Shown in pieces: positions 15,325-24,983 of a stretch of 64,000 nucleotides of DNA. The stretch is from Mameliella sp. MMSF_3455. Its GTDB lineage: Bacteria > Pseudomonadota > Alphaproteobacteria > Rhodobacterales > Rhodobacteraceae. The translations under genes were made by a program, and so were the position numbers. The notes under the pieces were generated by a model. It did no database searches. It saw only the letters and a list, made by a program, of their open reading frames with translations, and was not told the origin of the DNA. Each line of letters begins with the position of its first letter. The first letter of the stretch is position 1. The stretch is from the NCBI RefSeq assembly GCF_030733205.1, contig NZ_JASHJL010000002.1, positions 183,009 through 247,008 of the forward strand. Reading direction: 5' to 3'.

Positions 15325-16515
15325 TCAGGCGCTCCGGACCCGGCGCGTATCGCGTTTGCGCGCCACCGCCTCGTGCAGGAGTGCCGCGGTCCGTCGCCCC
15401 CAGGCATCCCAGTTGAGCCGCTCTTCGAACTCGGCCCGCGCCGCGCGGCCGAGCCGGGCATAGCTGTCGGGCGCATCGAGATAGGACAGGATGATGCGCG
15501 CGAAATCAGTGGCCTTCGCCCCCAGCGGCAAGGCATGGCCCGTGATCCCGTCACGAACCGGCACGCCCCCCACCCGCAGGCAGAGCGACGGCAGGCCGTG
15601 GGCGGCGGCCTCGCAAAAGGCGAAGCCGTAGGATTCGAAGGACGGCATGACCATGAAATGCGACTCGGCCAGGGCGGTGTCAAAGATGGCCTGCTCCTTG
15701 GGCACGGCCTTGTTCAACTGCGGGTAGACGGTGACGAACGGGTTAACATGATCCTCTGGCGGCAAGCAGCCGATCACGGTCAGCCGCGCATCCACTTCCG
15801 CATCGCGCAACGCCATCATCGTGTCGAAGGCCACAGGCCCGCCCTTGGCCACCCAGTCACGCCCGACGACCAGCAGGCGCACGGGCTGTCCCTGGCGCAA
15901 GCTGCGCGGGGCGGGCAGCGGCGGGGCGGGGATATTGGCGCCCCAGGGCACCAGCCGGCTGCGGTCCGGTGCGATTCCATAACGGCTTTCGACGGCCGTC
16001 CGCAGCCATTCCGACGGCCAGAGCAGAAGATCCGCCCGCGCCAGCGCCGCGCGCTCCCGCCGTTCGACCCAATCGTCAAGGAACCGGCCCAGCTTGAAGA
16101 TGCGTTCATGCGCCTGCCCGATTTCGGATTCGCGGTAGACCGTCTGCGTCGCGTCCGAGGTGAAGGCCGCGACCGTATCCGAAGGCACCCGCACCCCCGC
16201 CAGCGCGTGCAAAGCATAGGCCCCGAAAAGCACATCGTATCGGCCCCGCCGCAGCTCTGCCTCGATCGGACGCGCGATCACCCGGCGCAAGGCATAATGC
16301 GCACGCCAGCGCGCGCGCAGGCTCACCCGCTCCGGCATGGCTTGAATGAGGCGACGCAGGGGGTCTGCCGCGCCCCAGATCTGCGGCAAGACCGTGACCT
16401 CGCCCGCGTGGCTCCGCAACGCATCGAATATCCGCGCATTTCCCCCGGAATACAGGTTCCGGTCCAGCGGCGACATATCGCACAGATAGGCGATGCGGAG
16501 AGTGTCGGGGGTCAT
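15325..16515 (-). CDS. Glycosyltransferase family 4
   Basis: A 396-residue GT-B-fold retaining glycosyltransferase. N-terminal acceptor-side residues IAYLCDMSPLDRNLYSGGNA are followed by the donor half with RLLVVGRDWVAKGG near residue 215 and the E-x7-E motif in SFESYGFAFCEAAAHG near 300. No membrane segment, so it works at the cytoplasmic face. The donor sugar is unknown. The ATG at 16515 has GAAGAGG upstream; an in-frame extension further upstream lacks a good site. It is the first gene of the polysaccharide locus and is divergent from the polymerase-like gene across a 202-base gap. Confidence 0.85.
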   Translation of the reverse strand: MTPDTLRIAYLCDMSPLDRNLYSGGNARIFDALRSHAGEVTVLPQIWGAADPLRRLIQAMPERVSLRARWRAHYALRRVIARPIEAELRRGRYDVLFGAYALHALAGVRVPSDTVAAFTSDATQTVYRESEIGQAHERIFKLGRFLDDWVERRERAALARADLLLWPSEWLRTAVESRYGIAPDRSRLVPWGANIPAPPLPAPRSLRQGQPVRLLVVGRDWVAKGGPVAFDTMMALRDAEVDARLTVIGCLPPEDHVNPFVTVYPQLNKAVPKEQAIFDTALAESHFMVMPSFESYGFAFCEAAAHGLPSLCLRVGGVPVRDGITGHALPLGAKATDFARIILSYLDAPDSYARLGRAARAEFEERLNWDAWGRRTAALLHEAVARKRDTRRVRSA

Positions 16516-16717
16516 GGGCCTCTTCCCGGTGCGGGTCTGATCCCTGCAATGATAAGAGAAACTGGCCTTTTTACGACCGTTTCGCGCCCATGAGGACACG
16601 ACGCCCGAATTGCGCCGGATTTCACTCTTTTGCTTCATTACAGCCGCGACTTTGCCCCGCCCCCTTGCTAGGTCACACTGGAACCCGGCGCATCCCGCGT
16701 CCAAACGCAAAGCGACC

Positions 16718-18121
16718 ATGCCCAACCAGATTGCCTTTCTTGCACTGGCGGCAAGCCCGATTTTCGTGGCCGTGATGATGTCACGGCTGCGCCTTGATCG
16801 TGCGATCATCTGGTCGCTGATGCTGTGCTACCTGTTCCTGCCGGAACCGCCGGCGGTCTTCGATTTTCCGATGATGCCGCCGCTGGACAAGCACAATATT
16901 CCGGCACTGATGGTCTTTGCCCTGACCTTGTGGCGCAAGGAAGCCAGCGGCCCGCTGCTGCCCCGATCGCGGCTTGGCAAGGTGCTCTTGCTGACTTTCC
17001 TGTTCTCACCCGTGATGACGGTCCTCAACAACGGAGAGCCGGTGTTCTTCGGCATCGTCGGCCTGCCTGCACTGGGGATCAAGGACGCGGCGGCGCTGGT
17101 TCTGGAACAGATCCTGATGGTGCTGCCCTTCCTGCTGGCCCGCCAGCACCTGGCCTCTGGCGGCGCGATGCGGGAACTGTTGCGCGCGCTGGTCTTCGGC
17201 GGTCTGATCTACACGCCGCTGATGTTGCTGGAGATGCGCGTCTCTCCCCAGCTCAACAACTGGGTCTACGGCTATTTCCAGCATTTCTTCGCCCAGACCA
17301 TCCGTTTTGGCGGCTACCGGCCCATCGTGTTCCTCTACCACGGCATCTGGGTGGCCTTCTTCCTGATGACCTCCGTTGTCTCGGCATGGGCACTGTGGCG
17401 CTGGCACGAAGGCCAGACCCGGATCAAGGCGCTGGCCGTGGCGGGCTACCTGACCCTGGTCCTGATCCTGGCCAAGTCGCTGGCGGCGCTGATCTTCATG
17501 GTTCTGCTGGTGCCCCTGGTGGTCCTGCTTGCCCCCCGTGCGCAACTGCGCATCGCGCTGCTGATCGGCGCGGTGGCCCTGGCCTACCCGATCCTGAAAG
17601 GCGCCGACCTGGTGCCGCAGGAGCAGATGCTGGCGCAGGCCGAAAAGATCGACCCGGACCGCGCCGGCTCTTTGCGCTTCCGTTTCCAGAACGAGGACAC
17701 GCTGCTGGAACGGGCCTATATGAAACCGGTCTTCGGCTGGGGCAGTTGGGGGCGAAACCACATCCTCGATCCGTTCAGCGGGGTGATCCTGACCGTGACC
17801 GACGGGTTCTGGATCGTCTCTCTTGGCACCTATGGCTGGGTCGGGTTTCTGGCCCAGTTCGGCCTGCTGCTATGGCCACTGGTGCTGATTTGGCGCGCCA
17901 TGCCGATGCAGGCCCCCGATGCGGTGTCTCCCTTTGTCGGGCCGCTCTCGCTGATGCTGGCGATCAACGTGGCGGACATGATCCCCAACGCAACGCTGAC
18001 ACCGATGACCTGGCTGATTGCCGGCGCGCTGACCGGCTACGCCGAGCGCCTGCGCGAAACCGCACCCAAACGGCGGCAGGCCACCGCTGCAGGCCACCTG
18101 CGGCGGCGCACGGCGATGTAG
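16718..18121 (+). CDS. O-antigen ligase / Wzy-like polysaccharide polymerase
   Basis: A 467-residue inner-membrane protein with about eleven hydrophobic helices and a large periplasmic loop around residues 300-360 (KIDPDRAGSLRFRFQNEDTL, then KPVFGWGSWGRNH). That loop, with the FGWG phrase, is typical of the O-antigen ligase/polymerase superfamily. It would join or polymerise lipid-linked repeat units at the periplasmic face. The start at 16718 (MPNQIAFLALAAS) begins at the first helix; an in-frame ATG at 16610 would add 36 residues of poor quality. It is followed after 11 bases by a glycosyltransferase, suggesting one transcript. Confidence 0.75.
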   Translation: MPNQIAFLALAASPIFVAVMMSRLRLDRAIIWSLMLCYLFLPEPPAVFDFPMMPPLDKHNIPALMVFALTLWRKEASGPLLPRSRLGKVLLLTFLFSPVMTVLNNGEPVFFGIVGLPALGIKDAAALVLEQILMVLPFLLARQHLASGGAMRELLRALVFGGLIYTPLMLLEMRVSPQLNNWVYGYFQHFFAQTIRFGGYRPIVFLYHGIWVAFFLMTSVVSAWALWRWHEGQTRIKALAVAGYLTLVLILAKSLAALIFMVLLVPLVVLLAPRAQLRIALLIGAVALAYPILKGADLVPQEQMLAQAEKIDPDRAGSLRFRFQNEDTLLERAYMKPVFGWGSWGRNHILDPFSGVILTVTDGFWIVSLGTYGWVGFLAQFGLLLWPLVLIWRAMPMQAPDAVSPFVGPLSLMLAINVADMIPNATLTPMTWLIAGALTGYAERLRETAPKRRQATAAGHLRRRTAM

Positions 18122-18132
18122 AGAGGTCCCTG

Positions 18133-19419
18133 ATGTCCCAAAGACCCCGCGTCCTCCTGGTCGCCGACGAATGCAACCCGGAGTGGCCCTCTCTGCCCAT
18201 CGTCGGCTACAAGTACGCGCTGGAAATCGGCAAACGGACGGATGTGACCGTGGCCACCCATGTGCGCAACCGCGAGAACATCGAGAAGGACGGGCCATCC
18301 GTGCCCGTGGTCTATATCGACAACGAGTGGATCGCCTCACCCATGTACCGGCTCGGCAGGCTGATCCGGGGCGGCGATGAGGTCGGCTGGTCGACCTCGA
18401 TGATCTTCAACTACCTGCCCTATCTTGCCTTCGAACGCGGCGTCTGGCGCCATTTCCGCGATGACCTGCGGGCCGGGCGTTTCGACATCGTGCACCGCAT
18501 CACGCCCATGTCGCCCACCCTGCCCAGCTGGCTGGCGCACAAGGTACAACAGCCCTTCGTGATCGGCCCGCTGAACGGCAACCTCGACTGGCCGCGCGCC
18601 TTTGCCGCCGAACAGGCGCGCGAAAAGGAAGGGCTGCGGAAGTTGCGGAATTTCTACAAGTATCTGCCCTTTGCCCGCAGCACCTATGACGATGCCGCCG
18701 CCGTGCTCTGCGCCTTTTCGCATACGCGCGCCGACCTGCCCCGGGTCGAGGATGGGCGCATCGTTTCCTTCCCCGAGATCGGCTTTGACCCTGCCATCTT
18801 TCACGCGATTGGCGCCGCGCCCGCGGGGCGCCGTGGCAACGGCCGGCTGGATTTCCTCTATGCGGGCCGCCTTGTCCCCTACAAGCTCCCCGAACTGCCG
18901 ATCCGCGCCTTTGCCGCCTCCGCAGCGCTACGCCGCCACCACCTGCATGTGGTCGGCGATGGCCCTGAACGTACGAGGATGGAGGCGCTGATTGCCGAAC
19001 ACGGGTTGGAGGACTGCATCACGATGCATGGTCGCAAGAGCCAGGACGAGGTGGCCGAGCTGATGCGCAAGTCCGACGCCTTTGTCTTTCCCTCGATCCG
19101 CGAACTGGGCGCGGGGGTGGTGATCGAGGCGATGGCCTGTGGCTGCCAGGTGATCGTGGCGAATTACGGCGCGCCGGGCGACCTCGCCGACCAGGGTCGG
19201 GGTGCGCGGGTCGAAATGGGCACCTTCGACCGCATGGTGGACGGGTTCCGCCTGGAAATGGAGGCCTGCGCCGAGGCCCCCGCCAATATGGCCGAGACCG
19301 CAGAGCGCGCCAAATCCTATGCCGACGGCTATTTCCCCTGGGCGAAAAAGGGCGAAAAGACCATCGATGTCTATCGCGCCTTGCTCGATGGCCGCCCGCT
19401 TGAAGGGCTGGGCTATTGA
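18133..19419 (+). CDS. Glycosyltransferase family 4
   Basis: A 428-residue GT-B glycosyltransferase. The N-terminal domain begins VLLVADECNPEWPSLPIVG. The donor domain has LDFLYAGRLVPYKLPEL near residue 237, HVVGDGPER near 273 and the E-x7-E motif in ELGAGVVIEAMACG near 325. GAGRMVP-like P-Y-K (RLVPYK) in place of the usual K-G is common in some GT4 branches. GAGAGG is a good ribosome-binding site for the ATG at 18133. The gene ends in a TTGA overlap with the next gene. Cytoplasmic; substrates unknown. Confidence 0.87.
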   Translation: MSQRPRVLLVADECNPEWPSLPIVGYKYALEIGKRTDVTVATHVRNRENIEKDGPSVPVVYIDNEWIASPMYRLGRLIRGGDEVGWSTSMIFNYLPYLAFERGVWRHFRDDLRAGRFDIVHRITPMSPTLPSWLAHKVQQPFVIGPLNGNLDWPRAFAAEQAREKEGLRKLRNFYKYLPFARSTYDDAAAVLCAFSHTRADLPRVEDGRIVSFPEIGFDPAIFHAIGAAPAGRRGNGRLDFLYAGRLVPYKLPELPIRAFAASAALRRHHLHVVGDGPERTRMEALIAEHGLEDCITMHGRKSQDEVAELMRKSDAFVFPSIRELGAGVVIEAMACGCQVIVANYGAPGDLADQGRGARVEMGTFDRMVDGFRLEMEACAEAPANMAETAERAKSYADGYFPWAKKGEKTIDVYRALLDGRPLEGLGY

Positions 19420-19925
19420 CCGGCTTCACCACCAAACGGCTGCGTGTCACCCCCTGGGGAACGGCACTCGACGATCCGGCCAGCCGCGCGGCGATCGAAG
19501 ACCGCCTTGCCCGGATCCTCACACCGCCCGTCCTGCGCCCGCTGCCGCCGTCCGTGCAACTGGACGGCACAGCAGAGCAGATCGCCAACTGGATCGCCGC
19601 GCGCCGCGCCGCATCCGAGGTCTGGCTGGTCGAGACCGGCGAGGCCCTGATCGGCCTGCTCATGCTTTTCTCCGATCCCGAGGGCGACCGGGACTCTGCA
19701 CATCTCGGCTACCTTTTCGCCGAAGAGGCCTGGGGCAAGGGCTTTGCCACCGAACTGGTCCAGGGCCTCGCAGCGCATCTCGACGCCACCGCTCCCATGA
19801 CACTCCGCGCCGGCGTGGACCGCAGCAACCCCGCCTCCGCCCGCGTGCTGGAAAAGTCCGGCTTTCTCCCCGATCCTGGGGCGGGGAGTCCCGAAACCCT
19901 GCGCTTTCGCCGCCCGCCACGGTGA
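19416..19925 (+). CDS. GNAT-family N-acetyltransferase
   Basis: A 169-residue RimJ/RimL-like GNAT protein. The acetyl-CoA-binding region is HLGYLFAEEAWGKGFATEL near residue 96, followed by a typical GVDRSNPASARVLEKSGF C-terminal signature near 132. The likely start is the TTG at 19416, which overlaps the previous gene's TGA (TTGA) and has GAAGGG upstream, so it is translationally coupled to the GT4 gene. It may acetylate a sugar amine or a protein N-terminus; the operon position suggests, but does not show, a role in polysaccharide modification. Confidence 0.8.
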   Translation: MTGFTTKRLRVTPWGTALDDPASRAAIEDRLARILTPPVLRPLPPSVQLDGTAEQIANWIAARRAASEVWLVETGEALIGLLMLFSDPEGDRDSAHLGYLFAEEAWGKGFATELVQGLAAHLDATAPMTLRAGVDRSNPASARVLEKSGFLPDPGAGSPETLRFRRPPR

Positions 19926-19936
19926 CCGCCGGCAGG

Positions 19937-20428
19937 TCAATCTGACCGGGTGATCAACTTCGCCGGAACCCCCGCCACGGTGGCCCCGGCGGGCACATCC
20001 CGCGTCACCACCGCGTTGGCGCCGATCACCGCGTGATCCCCCACCGTCAGCGGCCCGATCAGCTTGGCCCCCGCGCCCACGTCGACGTGACCGCCCAGCA
20101 CCACCGGCCCGGCCAGCGTCACCTGGTGAAAGATCATGCAGTTCACGCCGATCCTCGCCTCCGGGTGCACGATGATCCCCGTCGGATGGGTCAGGCGCAG
20201 CCCGCCGCCGATCTCGGTCGTCAGATGCAGCTCGCTCTGGCACATCAGCGACCAGAACCAGTGATTGAGCACCCAGTATCGCGCCACCATCCGTCCCAGG
20301 GGACCACGTCCGCGCCAGGCCTGATACCGGCGGACCGCGCGGATCATCTTCTTGCCCGGTTCCCAGAACCGCTCGATCCGCTCGCGCGACCAGTCCGGCA
20401 CTTTGGCCGAGATCAGATTTTCCGCCAT
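19937..20428 (-). CDS. Serine O-acetyltransferase-like hexapeptide-repeat acetyltransferase
   Basis: A 163-residue left-handed beta-helix protein. After a helical, basic N-terminus come hexapeptide repeats: GGGLRLTHPTGIIVHPEA, IGVNCMIFHQVTLAG, GGHVDVGAGAKLIGPLTVGDHAVIG and NAVVTRDVPAGATVAGVPAKLI (each named by its first words). The HPTGIIVH...NCMIFHQVT arrangement is that of serine acetyltransferases and of sugar O-acetyltransferases in capsule loci. Because it sits in a polysaccharide locus, an O-acetyltransferase acting on sugars is as likely as cysteine biosynthesis. The ATG at 20428 is preferred over a TTG at 20440. Confidence 0.82.
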   Translation of the reverse strand: MAENLISAKVPDWSRERIERFWEPGKKMIRAVRRYQAWRGRGPLGRMVARYWVLNHWFWSLMCQSELHLTTEIGGGLRLTHPTGIIVHPEARIGVNCMIFHQVTLAGPVVLGGHVDVGAGAKLIGPLTVGDHAVIGANAVVTRDVPAGATVAGVPAKLITRSD

Positions 20429-20584
20429 TCCGGTATCCAACGCCCGCGATCCGCCATATTACTGCCCTGAAATGCGGTATCCTAAGGGGTATGGCAACAC
20501 TCTGACCGCAGGGTGCGCACAACCCGGAGCCTCCGGAAGGAAGAAAATGACGCTCTCGCCCCTTGGTCGAGGACATCCGCAGGC

Positions 20585-22636
20585 ATGAGCGCGCCTGCGC
20601 ATACGCCTCTCCCCTACCGGGGGGATATCGACGGGCTGCGCGCGGTCGCCGTGCTGGCCGTCGTACTCTATCACTTCGGCCTGCCGCTTTCTGGCGGTTT
20701 CGCGGGCGTCGACATCTTCTTTGTGATCTCGGGCTTTCTGATCGGCGGCATCCTCTGGCGCGAGTATGATTCCACGGGCCGCGTCAGCCTGCCGAATTTC
20801 TACATCCGCCGCTTTCGCCGCCTCGCCCCCGCCTTTTTCGCCATGTTGCTGGTGACAACGGCGCTCGGCTGGGTTCTGCTGCTGCCGTTCGAGTTCCGCG
20901 AATACGGCAAGGCCGTGATCGCCTCCACGGTCTACCTTTCGAACGTGCTGTTCTTCAGGCAGGCGGGCTATTTCGACACCGCGTCCGAGGACAAGCCGCT
21001 TTTGCACACATGGTCACTGGCGGTCGAGGAGCAGTTCTACATCTTCCTGCCGCTGGCGATTGTCCTGCTGGCGCGCTGGCGCTGGGGGGTGATCGGCGTT
21101 CTGGTGGCCTGCTGGGCCATGTCGCTGGCCGCCTGCGTGCTGATCACGCCACTGTCACACACGGCCACCTTCTACCTCTTCCCCTTCCGGGCGTGGGAGT
21201 TGCTTTCGGGCGTTCTGTTGGCGATCTGGGGGCATGAGACCCGCGCCACATGGCGGGGCCATCCGGCGCTGTCCTCGGTCGGGCTGGTCATGGTGCTGGC
21301 CTCGATCTGGTTCATTCCCGCGGGGCCGCTCTTTCCCGGATTGCTGGCCATCCCGCCGGTGTTGGGCACCGTGCTGCTTTTGTCATCGGGGACCGGGGCC
21401 TGTGCGGTCAACCGGCTGCTGACGCATCCGTGGATGCGGATGATCGGTCTGATTTCCTACTCGCTCTACCTGTGGCACTGGCCGGTCTACACACTGGCCA
21501 CATCGCTGCGGGGCGAGATGGGCCTGCCGGAATCACTGGCATGGATGGCGCTTTCCTTCGGGCTTGCCTGGCTGTCCTGGCGCTTTGTCGAGCAGCCCGT
21601 GCGCCATGCCCAAACGCTTACCGGGCGCACTGTATTCTCAGGGGCGGTGCTGGCCTCGACTGTCGCGCTGGCCATTGGCGGAGTCCTGTTCAAGGGTGAC
21701 GGGGTGCCAACCCGTTTCGGCCCCGAGGCGCGGGTGCATATCGCCGCATCCGGCGACTTCCTCCAGGACTGGAGCCGTTGCTATACGCCCGATGACGGCC
21801 CGCTTGACGGGTTGGAAGTCTGCCCGATCGGGCCAGAGGGCGCGCCGCGTCTGCTGGTCTGGGGCGACAGCCATGTCCGCGCCATGAAAGAGGGGCTGGA
21901 GGTCGCCGCGCATGAGGCCGAAGTGCCCGGCATCATCCTCTGGCGCGCCGGGTGCCCGCCGCTGTTCAGGCTGCGCAAGGTCGAAAGCGCCGCCACCGCC
22001 GGGCAGGACATGGCCTGCACCCAGGCCAACATCCAGATCCGCCAGGCCCTGCCCGCGCTCGACAGCCTCGACTCGATCCTTCTGATCGGGCGGTGGAGCT
22101 ATTATGCGACCGGGCAGGGCGTCGGGCTGAATGCCCATGACAGGATCGCGCTGCACCCCACGGACCGGCCCGTGTCCACCAAGGTGACACAGGCACAACT
22201 GCTGGCGGAGGCCGCGCGCGACACGGTGGCAGAGCTACGCCGCCATGTGCCCCGCGTACACGTCCTGCGCCAGCCGCCGGAAATCCCGCTGTACAACAGC
22301 CGTCTTGCCGCGCGCGAGGCGGCCCATGCGGGCCTGCCCCTGGCCGCGCGCCCACGGACAGAGGCCAGCGTTCCGGCGGCGGCCATCGTGCTGCGGGCCA
22401 CCCTGTCCGATGCGCCCTGGCTACCGCTGGCCGAGCGGGGCGAGATCACCTTGCTCGACACATGGCCACAGTTCTGCGCAGAGGGCACCTGTTCTGCCGT
22501 GCAAGGCGGGCAGGGCCAGTATTTCGACAACAACCACCTGACCAATTCCGCCGCGATCCGCATTCGCACGGTCCTGCAGCCGGTCTTTCAATCGCTGATC
22601 CCTGAAGTTTCGATGCAAGGGGCCTCGGACGGATGA
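20585..22636 (+). CDS. OafA/YrhL-type acyltransferase with C-terminal SGNH domain
   Basis: A 683-residue two-part enzyme. Residues 1-370 are an acyltransferase-3 membrane domain with about ten helices, YRGDIDGLRAVAVLAVVLYH at the start, RFRRLAPAFF near 79 and LLHTWSLAVEEQFYIFLPL near 140. Residues 385-683 form a periplasmic SGNH domain with the nucleophile in GDSHVRAM (Ser429) and the DNNHLT block (Asp648, His651). Such proteins move acyl groups, usually acetyl, across the membrane onto polysaccharide. It is coupled to the next gene by an ATGA overlap. The start at 20585 is the ATG nearest the conserved YRGDIDGLRA; the ribosome-binding site is weak. Confidence 0.9.
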   Translation: MSAPAHTPLPYRGDIDGLRAVAVLAVVLYHFGLPLSGGFAGVDIFFVISGFLIGGILWREYDSTGRVSLPNFYIRRFRRLAPAFFAMLLVTTALGWVLLLPFEFREYGKAVIASTVYLSNVLFFRQAGYFDTASEDKPLLHTWSLAVEEQFYIFLPLAIVLLARWRWGVIGVLVACWAMSLAACVLITPLSHTATFYLFPFRAWELLSGVLLAIWGHETRATWRGHPALSSVGLVMVLASIWFIPAGPLFPGLLAIPPVLGTVLLLSSGTGACAVNRLLTHPWMRMIGLISYSLYLWHWPVYTLATSLRGEMGLPESLAWMALSFGLAWLSWRFVEQPVRHAQTLTGRTVFSGAVLASTVALAIGGVLFKGDGVPTRFGPEARVHIAASGDFLQDWSRCYTPDDGPLDGLEVCPIGPEGAPRLLVWGDSHVRAMKEGLEVAAHEAEVPGIILWRAGCPPLFRLRKVESAATAGQDMACTQANIQIRQALPALDSLDSILLIGRWSYYATGQGVGLNAHDRIALHPTDRPVSTKVTQAQLLAEAARDTVAELRRHVPRVHVLRQPPEIPLYNSRLAAREAAHAGLPLAARPRTEASVPAAAIVLRATLSDAPWLPLAERGEITLLDTWPQFCAEGTCSAVQGGQGQYFDNNHLTNSAAIRIRTVLQPVFQSLIPEVSMQGASDG

Positions 22637-24186
22637 CGTCACCGTTCGACACGGACTGGGATGCCATCGTCATCGGCGCAGGCATGGGTGGCGGCACGCT
22701 GGGCCGCGCCCTGGCAGAGGCCGGGCAAAAGGTGCTGTTCGTCGAGAAGGGCGCAAAGGGCCTGCGCAGCGAAAGAAATGGCCTGACAGATGTCTTTGTC
22801 CCCGAGGCCCGCGCCGCGCGCGGCCTCTGGCCCGATCCGCTGCATGTCTCGCTGGATGGCGTGGAAACGCGGTTCTTTGCCCCCTTGGGCAGCGGTCCGG
22901 GCGGCAGTTCTGTCTTTTACGCGGCGACACTGGAACGGCCCGAACGGCACGACCTGGACGACCTGCCCGGACAGCCCCATCCAACAGGCGGCTGGCCCGT
23001 TGGCTATGATGAAATGGCCCCTTGGTACGACCGCGCCGCGCGGCAATTCCGGGTGCATGGCACGCCCGACCCGCTCTCGCCCGAGGCGCCGATGCCGCTG
23101 GACACCCCGCCGCCCCTGCAGGCGGCAGAGGCCGCATTGACCGAAAGCCTGCGCGCCGCAGGCCTGCACCCCTACCACACCCATACCGGCATCGCCCGGG
23201 TCGAGGGATGTGAGAACTGCCTGGGGAAGAAATGCCCCAGAGCCTGCAAGATGGATGGACGCTCTGCCGGGGTGGAACCGGCGCTGGCCACGGGCAATGC
23301 GCATCTTGTTACCGGGCTCGCGGTCACCCGCCTGTTGACCGACGGGACGAAAATCACCGGCGCAGAGGTCCGCGCCGATGGCGAAACGCGCAGGCTCGAC
23401 GCCAAGCGCTATATCCTTGCCGCAGGCGCCCTGCATTCGCCCCGCTTGCTGCTGGCATCGGGCTGTGAGGCCGCCCCGAAGGGCCTTGCCAATTCCTCGG
23501 GACTTGTCGGGTGCAACCTGATGCTGCATGTCGACGAACGCTTTGCCCTGTGGCCGAAACGCGGCGTACCGGAGGGCGGCGCGACCAAGGCGATTTCATT
23601 CCGCGACTTCTATCACCGCGAGGACATGAGGCTGGGCACGGTGCAGGCAATGGGCATCCGCGCCTCCTATGGCGAAATGGTGCATTTCTTGAACCGCATG
23701 TTCGACCTGCGCGGCCAGCCGCGCCTGCGCGCCCTGTCGCGCCCACTGGCCGCAGCCGCACAAGTCCTTCTGGGCCATGCGCAACTGTTCGTCGGGCTGA
23801 TGGAGGATTTCCCTTACGCCCATAACCGGGTGCTGTACGATCCCGCGAACCCGGAAAAACTGGCCGTGACATATACCCTGTCGGATGAGCTGCGCCTCCG
23901 CCGTCGCGCCTTTCGCAAAGCGCTGCGCAAGGGGCTGCGGGGGCACAGGCATCTGTTCCTGTCGATGGCGCCGGAACTGAACTGGGGGCATCCCTGCGGC
24001 ACGCTGCGGTTCGGACATGACGCGATGCATTCGGTCACCCGCGCCGATGGCCGCGCCCATGATCTGGAAAACCTCTGGGTTGCGGATGCCAGTTTCATGC
24101 CCACTTCGATGGGCGTGAACCCCAGCCTGACCATCACCGCCCACGCGCTGCGCGTCGCTAGCCATATCCTGGAGGACCGGCAATGA
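22633..24186 (+). CDS. GMC-family FAD-dependent oxidoreductase
   Basis: A 517-residue flavoenzyme. The N-terminal dinucleotide-binding motif is VIGAGMGGGTLGRALAEAG near residue 15, followed by FVEKG. A GPGGSSVFYAA segment near 90 is the GMC signature 1 region. Near 196 lies a cysteine cluster CENCLGKKCPRAC, like the CxxC...GCP loop of many bacterial GMC dehydrogenases. The C-terminus has NLWVADASFMPTSMGVNPSLT near 475, the usual active-site and FAD-binding block. It would oxidise an alcohol, perhaps a sugar hydroxyl. Coupled by ATGA overlaps to both the acyltransferase before it and the SDR gene after it. Confidence 0.87.
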   Translation: MTSPFDTDWDAIVIGAGMGGGTLGRALAEAGQKVLFVEKGAKGLRSERNGLTDVFVPEARAARGLWPDPLHVSLDGVETRFFAPLGSGPGGSSVFYAATLERPERHDLDDLPGQPHPTGGWPVGYDEMAPWYDRAARQFRVHGTPDPLSPEAPMPLDTPPPLQAAEAALTESLRAAGLHPYHTHTGIARVEGCENCLGKKCPRACKMDGRSAGVEPALATGNAHLVTGLAVTRLLTDGTKITGAEVRADGETRRLDAKRYILAAGALHSPRLLLASGCEAAPKGLANSSGLVGCNLMLHVDERFALWPKRGVPEGGATKAISFRDFYHREDMRLGTVQAMGIRASYGEMVHFLNRMFDLRGQPRLRALSRPLAAAAQVLLGHAQLFVGLMEDFPYAHNRVLYDPANPEKLAVTYTLSDELRLRRRAFRKALRKGLRGHRHLFLSMAPELNWGHPCGTLRFGHDAMHSVTRADGRAHDLENLWVADASFMPTSMGVNPSLTITAHALRVASHILEDRQ

Positions 24187-24947
24187 CCCGGATCACGCCG
24201 GAAGACGGGTTTGCAATTGTCACCGGCGCCGGCTCCGGTTTGGGCCGCGCGCTGGCCCGCCAGTTGAGCGACGCCGGGTTTACCGTGGTCGGCACCGGGC
24301 GCCGGGCCGAAGCGCTGAAGGAAACCGGCGCAACCTGCGCAGGAAGGTTCGAGGCACTGCCGATGGACGTGTCGGATTTCGCAGCGGTCCGGCAGGGCTT
24401 TGCGCAGGCCACTGTCCGTCACGGCGCGCTGGCATTGCTGATCAACAACGCCGCCGTCTACCCCAAGCGCGATGTCCTGGACGAGACACCAGAGATGTTC
24501 TGGCAGAGCATGTCCGTCAACCTCGGTGGGGTTTACGCCTGTTCCTGGGCCGCATTGCAGGACATGGCGCCGCGCGGCACGGGGCGCATCCTGAACGTTT
24601 CCAGCTATGCCGACATCGCCCCGCTGCCCGCCTCCGCCGCCTATTCCGTGTCGAAGGGTGCGCAAAGGGTGCTGAGCCGCGCCCTGATCGCCGATCTGTA
24701 CGACCGTTTCCCCGGCATCGTCATCACCGACTGGCTGCCCGGCGCGCTGGCCACCGGCATGGGCGTCTCCGAGGGGCTGCCGCCAGAGACTGCCGCGCAA
24801 TGGGGGGTGAAACTGGCCCTGATGCGGGATCAAACCTTGAACGGCGCCACGTTCGAGCGAAACATGGAACTTCTGCCGCCACGCGGGCTGAAAACCAAAC
24901 TGAAAGATACCCTGCTGCTGCGGCGCCCGCGGCGCCGAAAGCTCTGA
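24183..24947 (+). CDS. Short-chain dehydrogenase/reductase
   Basis: A 254-residue classical SDR. The cofactor motif TGAGSGLG is at residues 14-21, NNAA near 89, and the active-site YSVSKG has Tyr154 and Lys158. It would interconvert an alcohol and a ketone with NAD(P)H. The C-terminus is basic and long (PRGLKTKLKDTLLLRRPRRR), possibly amphipathic and membrane-facing. It is the third member of an acyltransferase-GMC-SDR set coupled by 4-base overlaps, so the two oxidoreductases probably act on one substrate in sequence. Substrate unknown. Confidence 0.9.
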   Translation: MTRITPEDGFAIVTGAGSGLGRALARQLSDAGFTVVGTGRRAEALKETGATCAGRFEALPMDVSDFAAVRQGFAQATVRHGALALLINNAAVYPKRDVLDETPEMFWQSMSVNLGGVYACSWAALQDMAPRGTGRILNVSSYADIAPLPASAAYSVSKGAQRVLSRALIADLYDRFPGIVITDWLPGALATGMGVSEGLPPETAAQWGVKLALMRDQTLNGATFERNMELLPPRGLKTKLKDTLLLRRPRRRKL

Positions 24948-24983
24948 TCCCTTGGGAAGGCTGACCCGTGTCCGTCACCCCGT

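Noticed and set aside
16825..19419. Long 864-codon frame starting inside the polymerase gene
   Set aside because: Only its last 428 codons (from 18133) are real; the first half is a shifted-frame shadow of the membrane protein.
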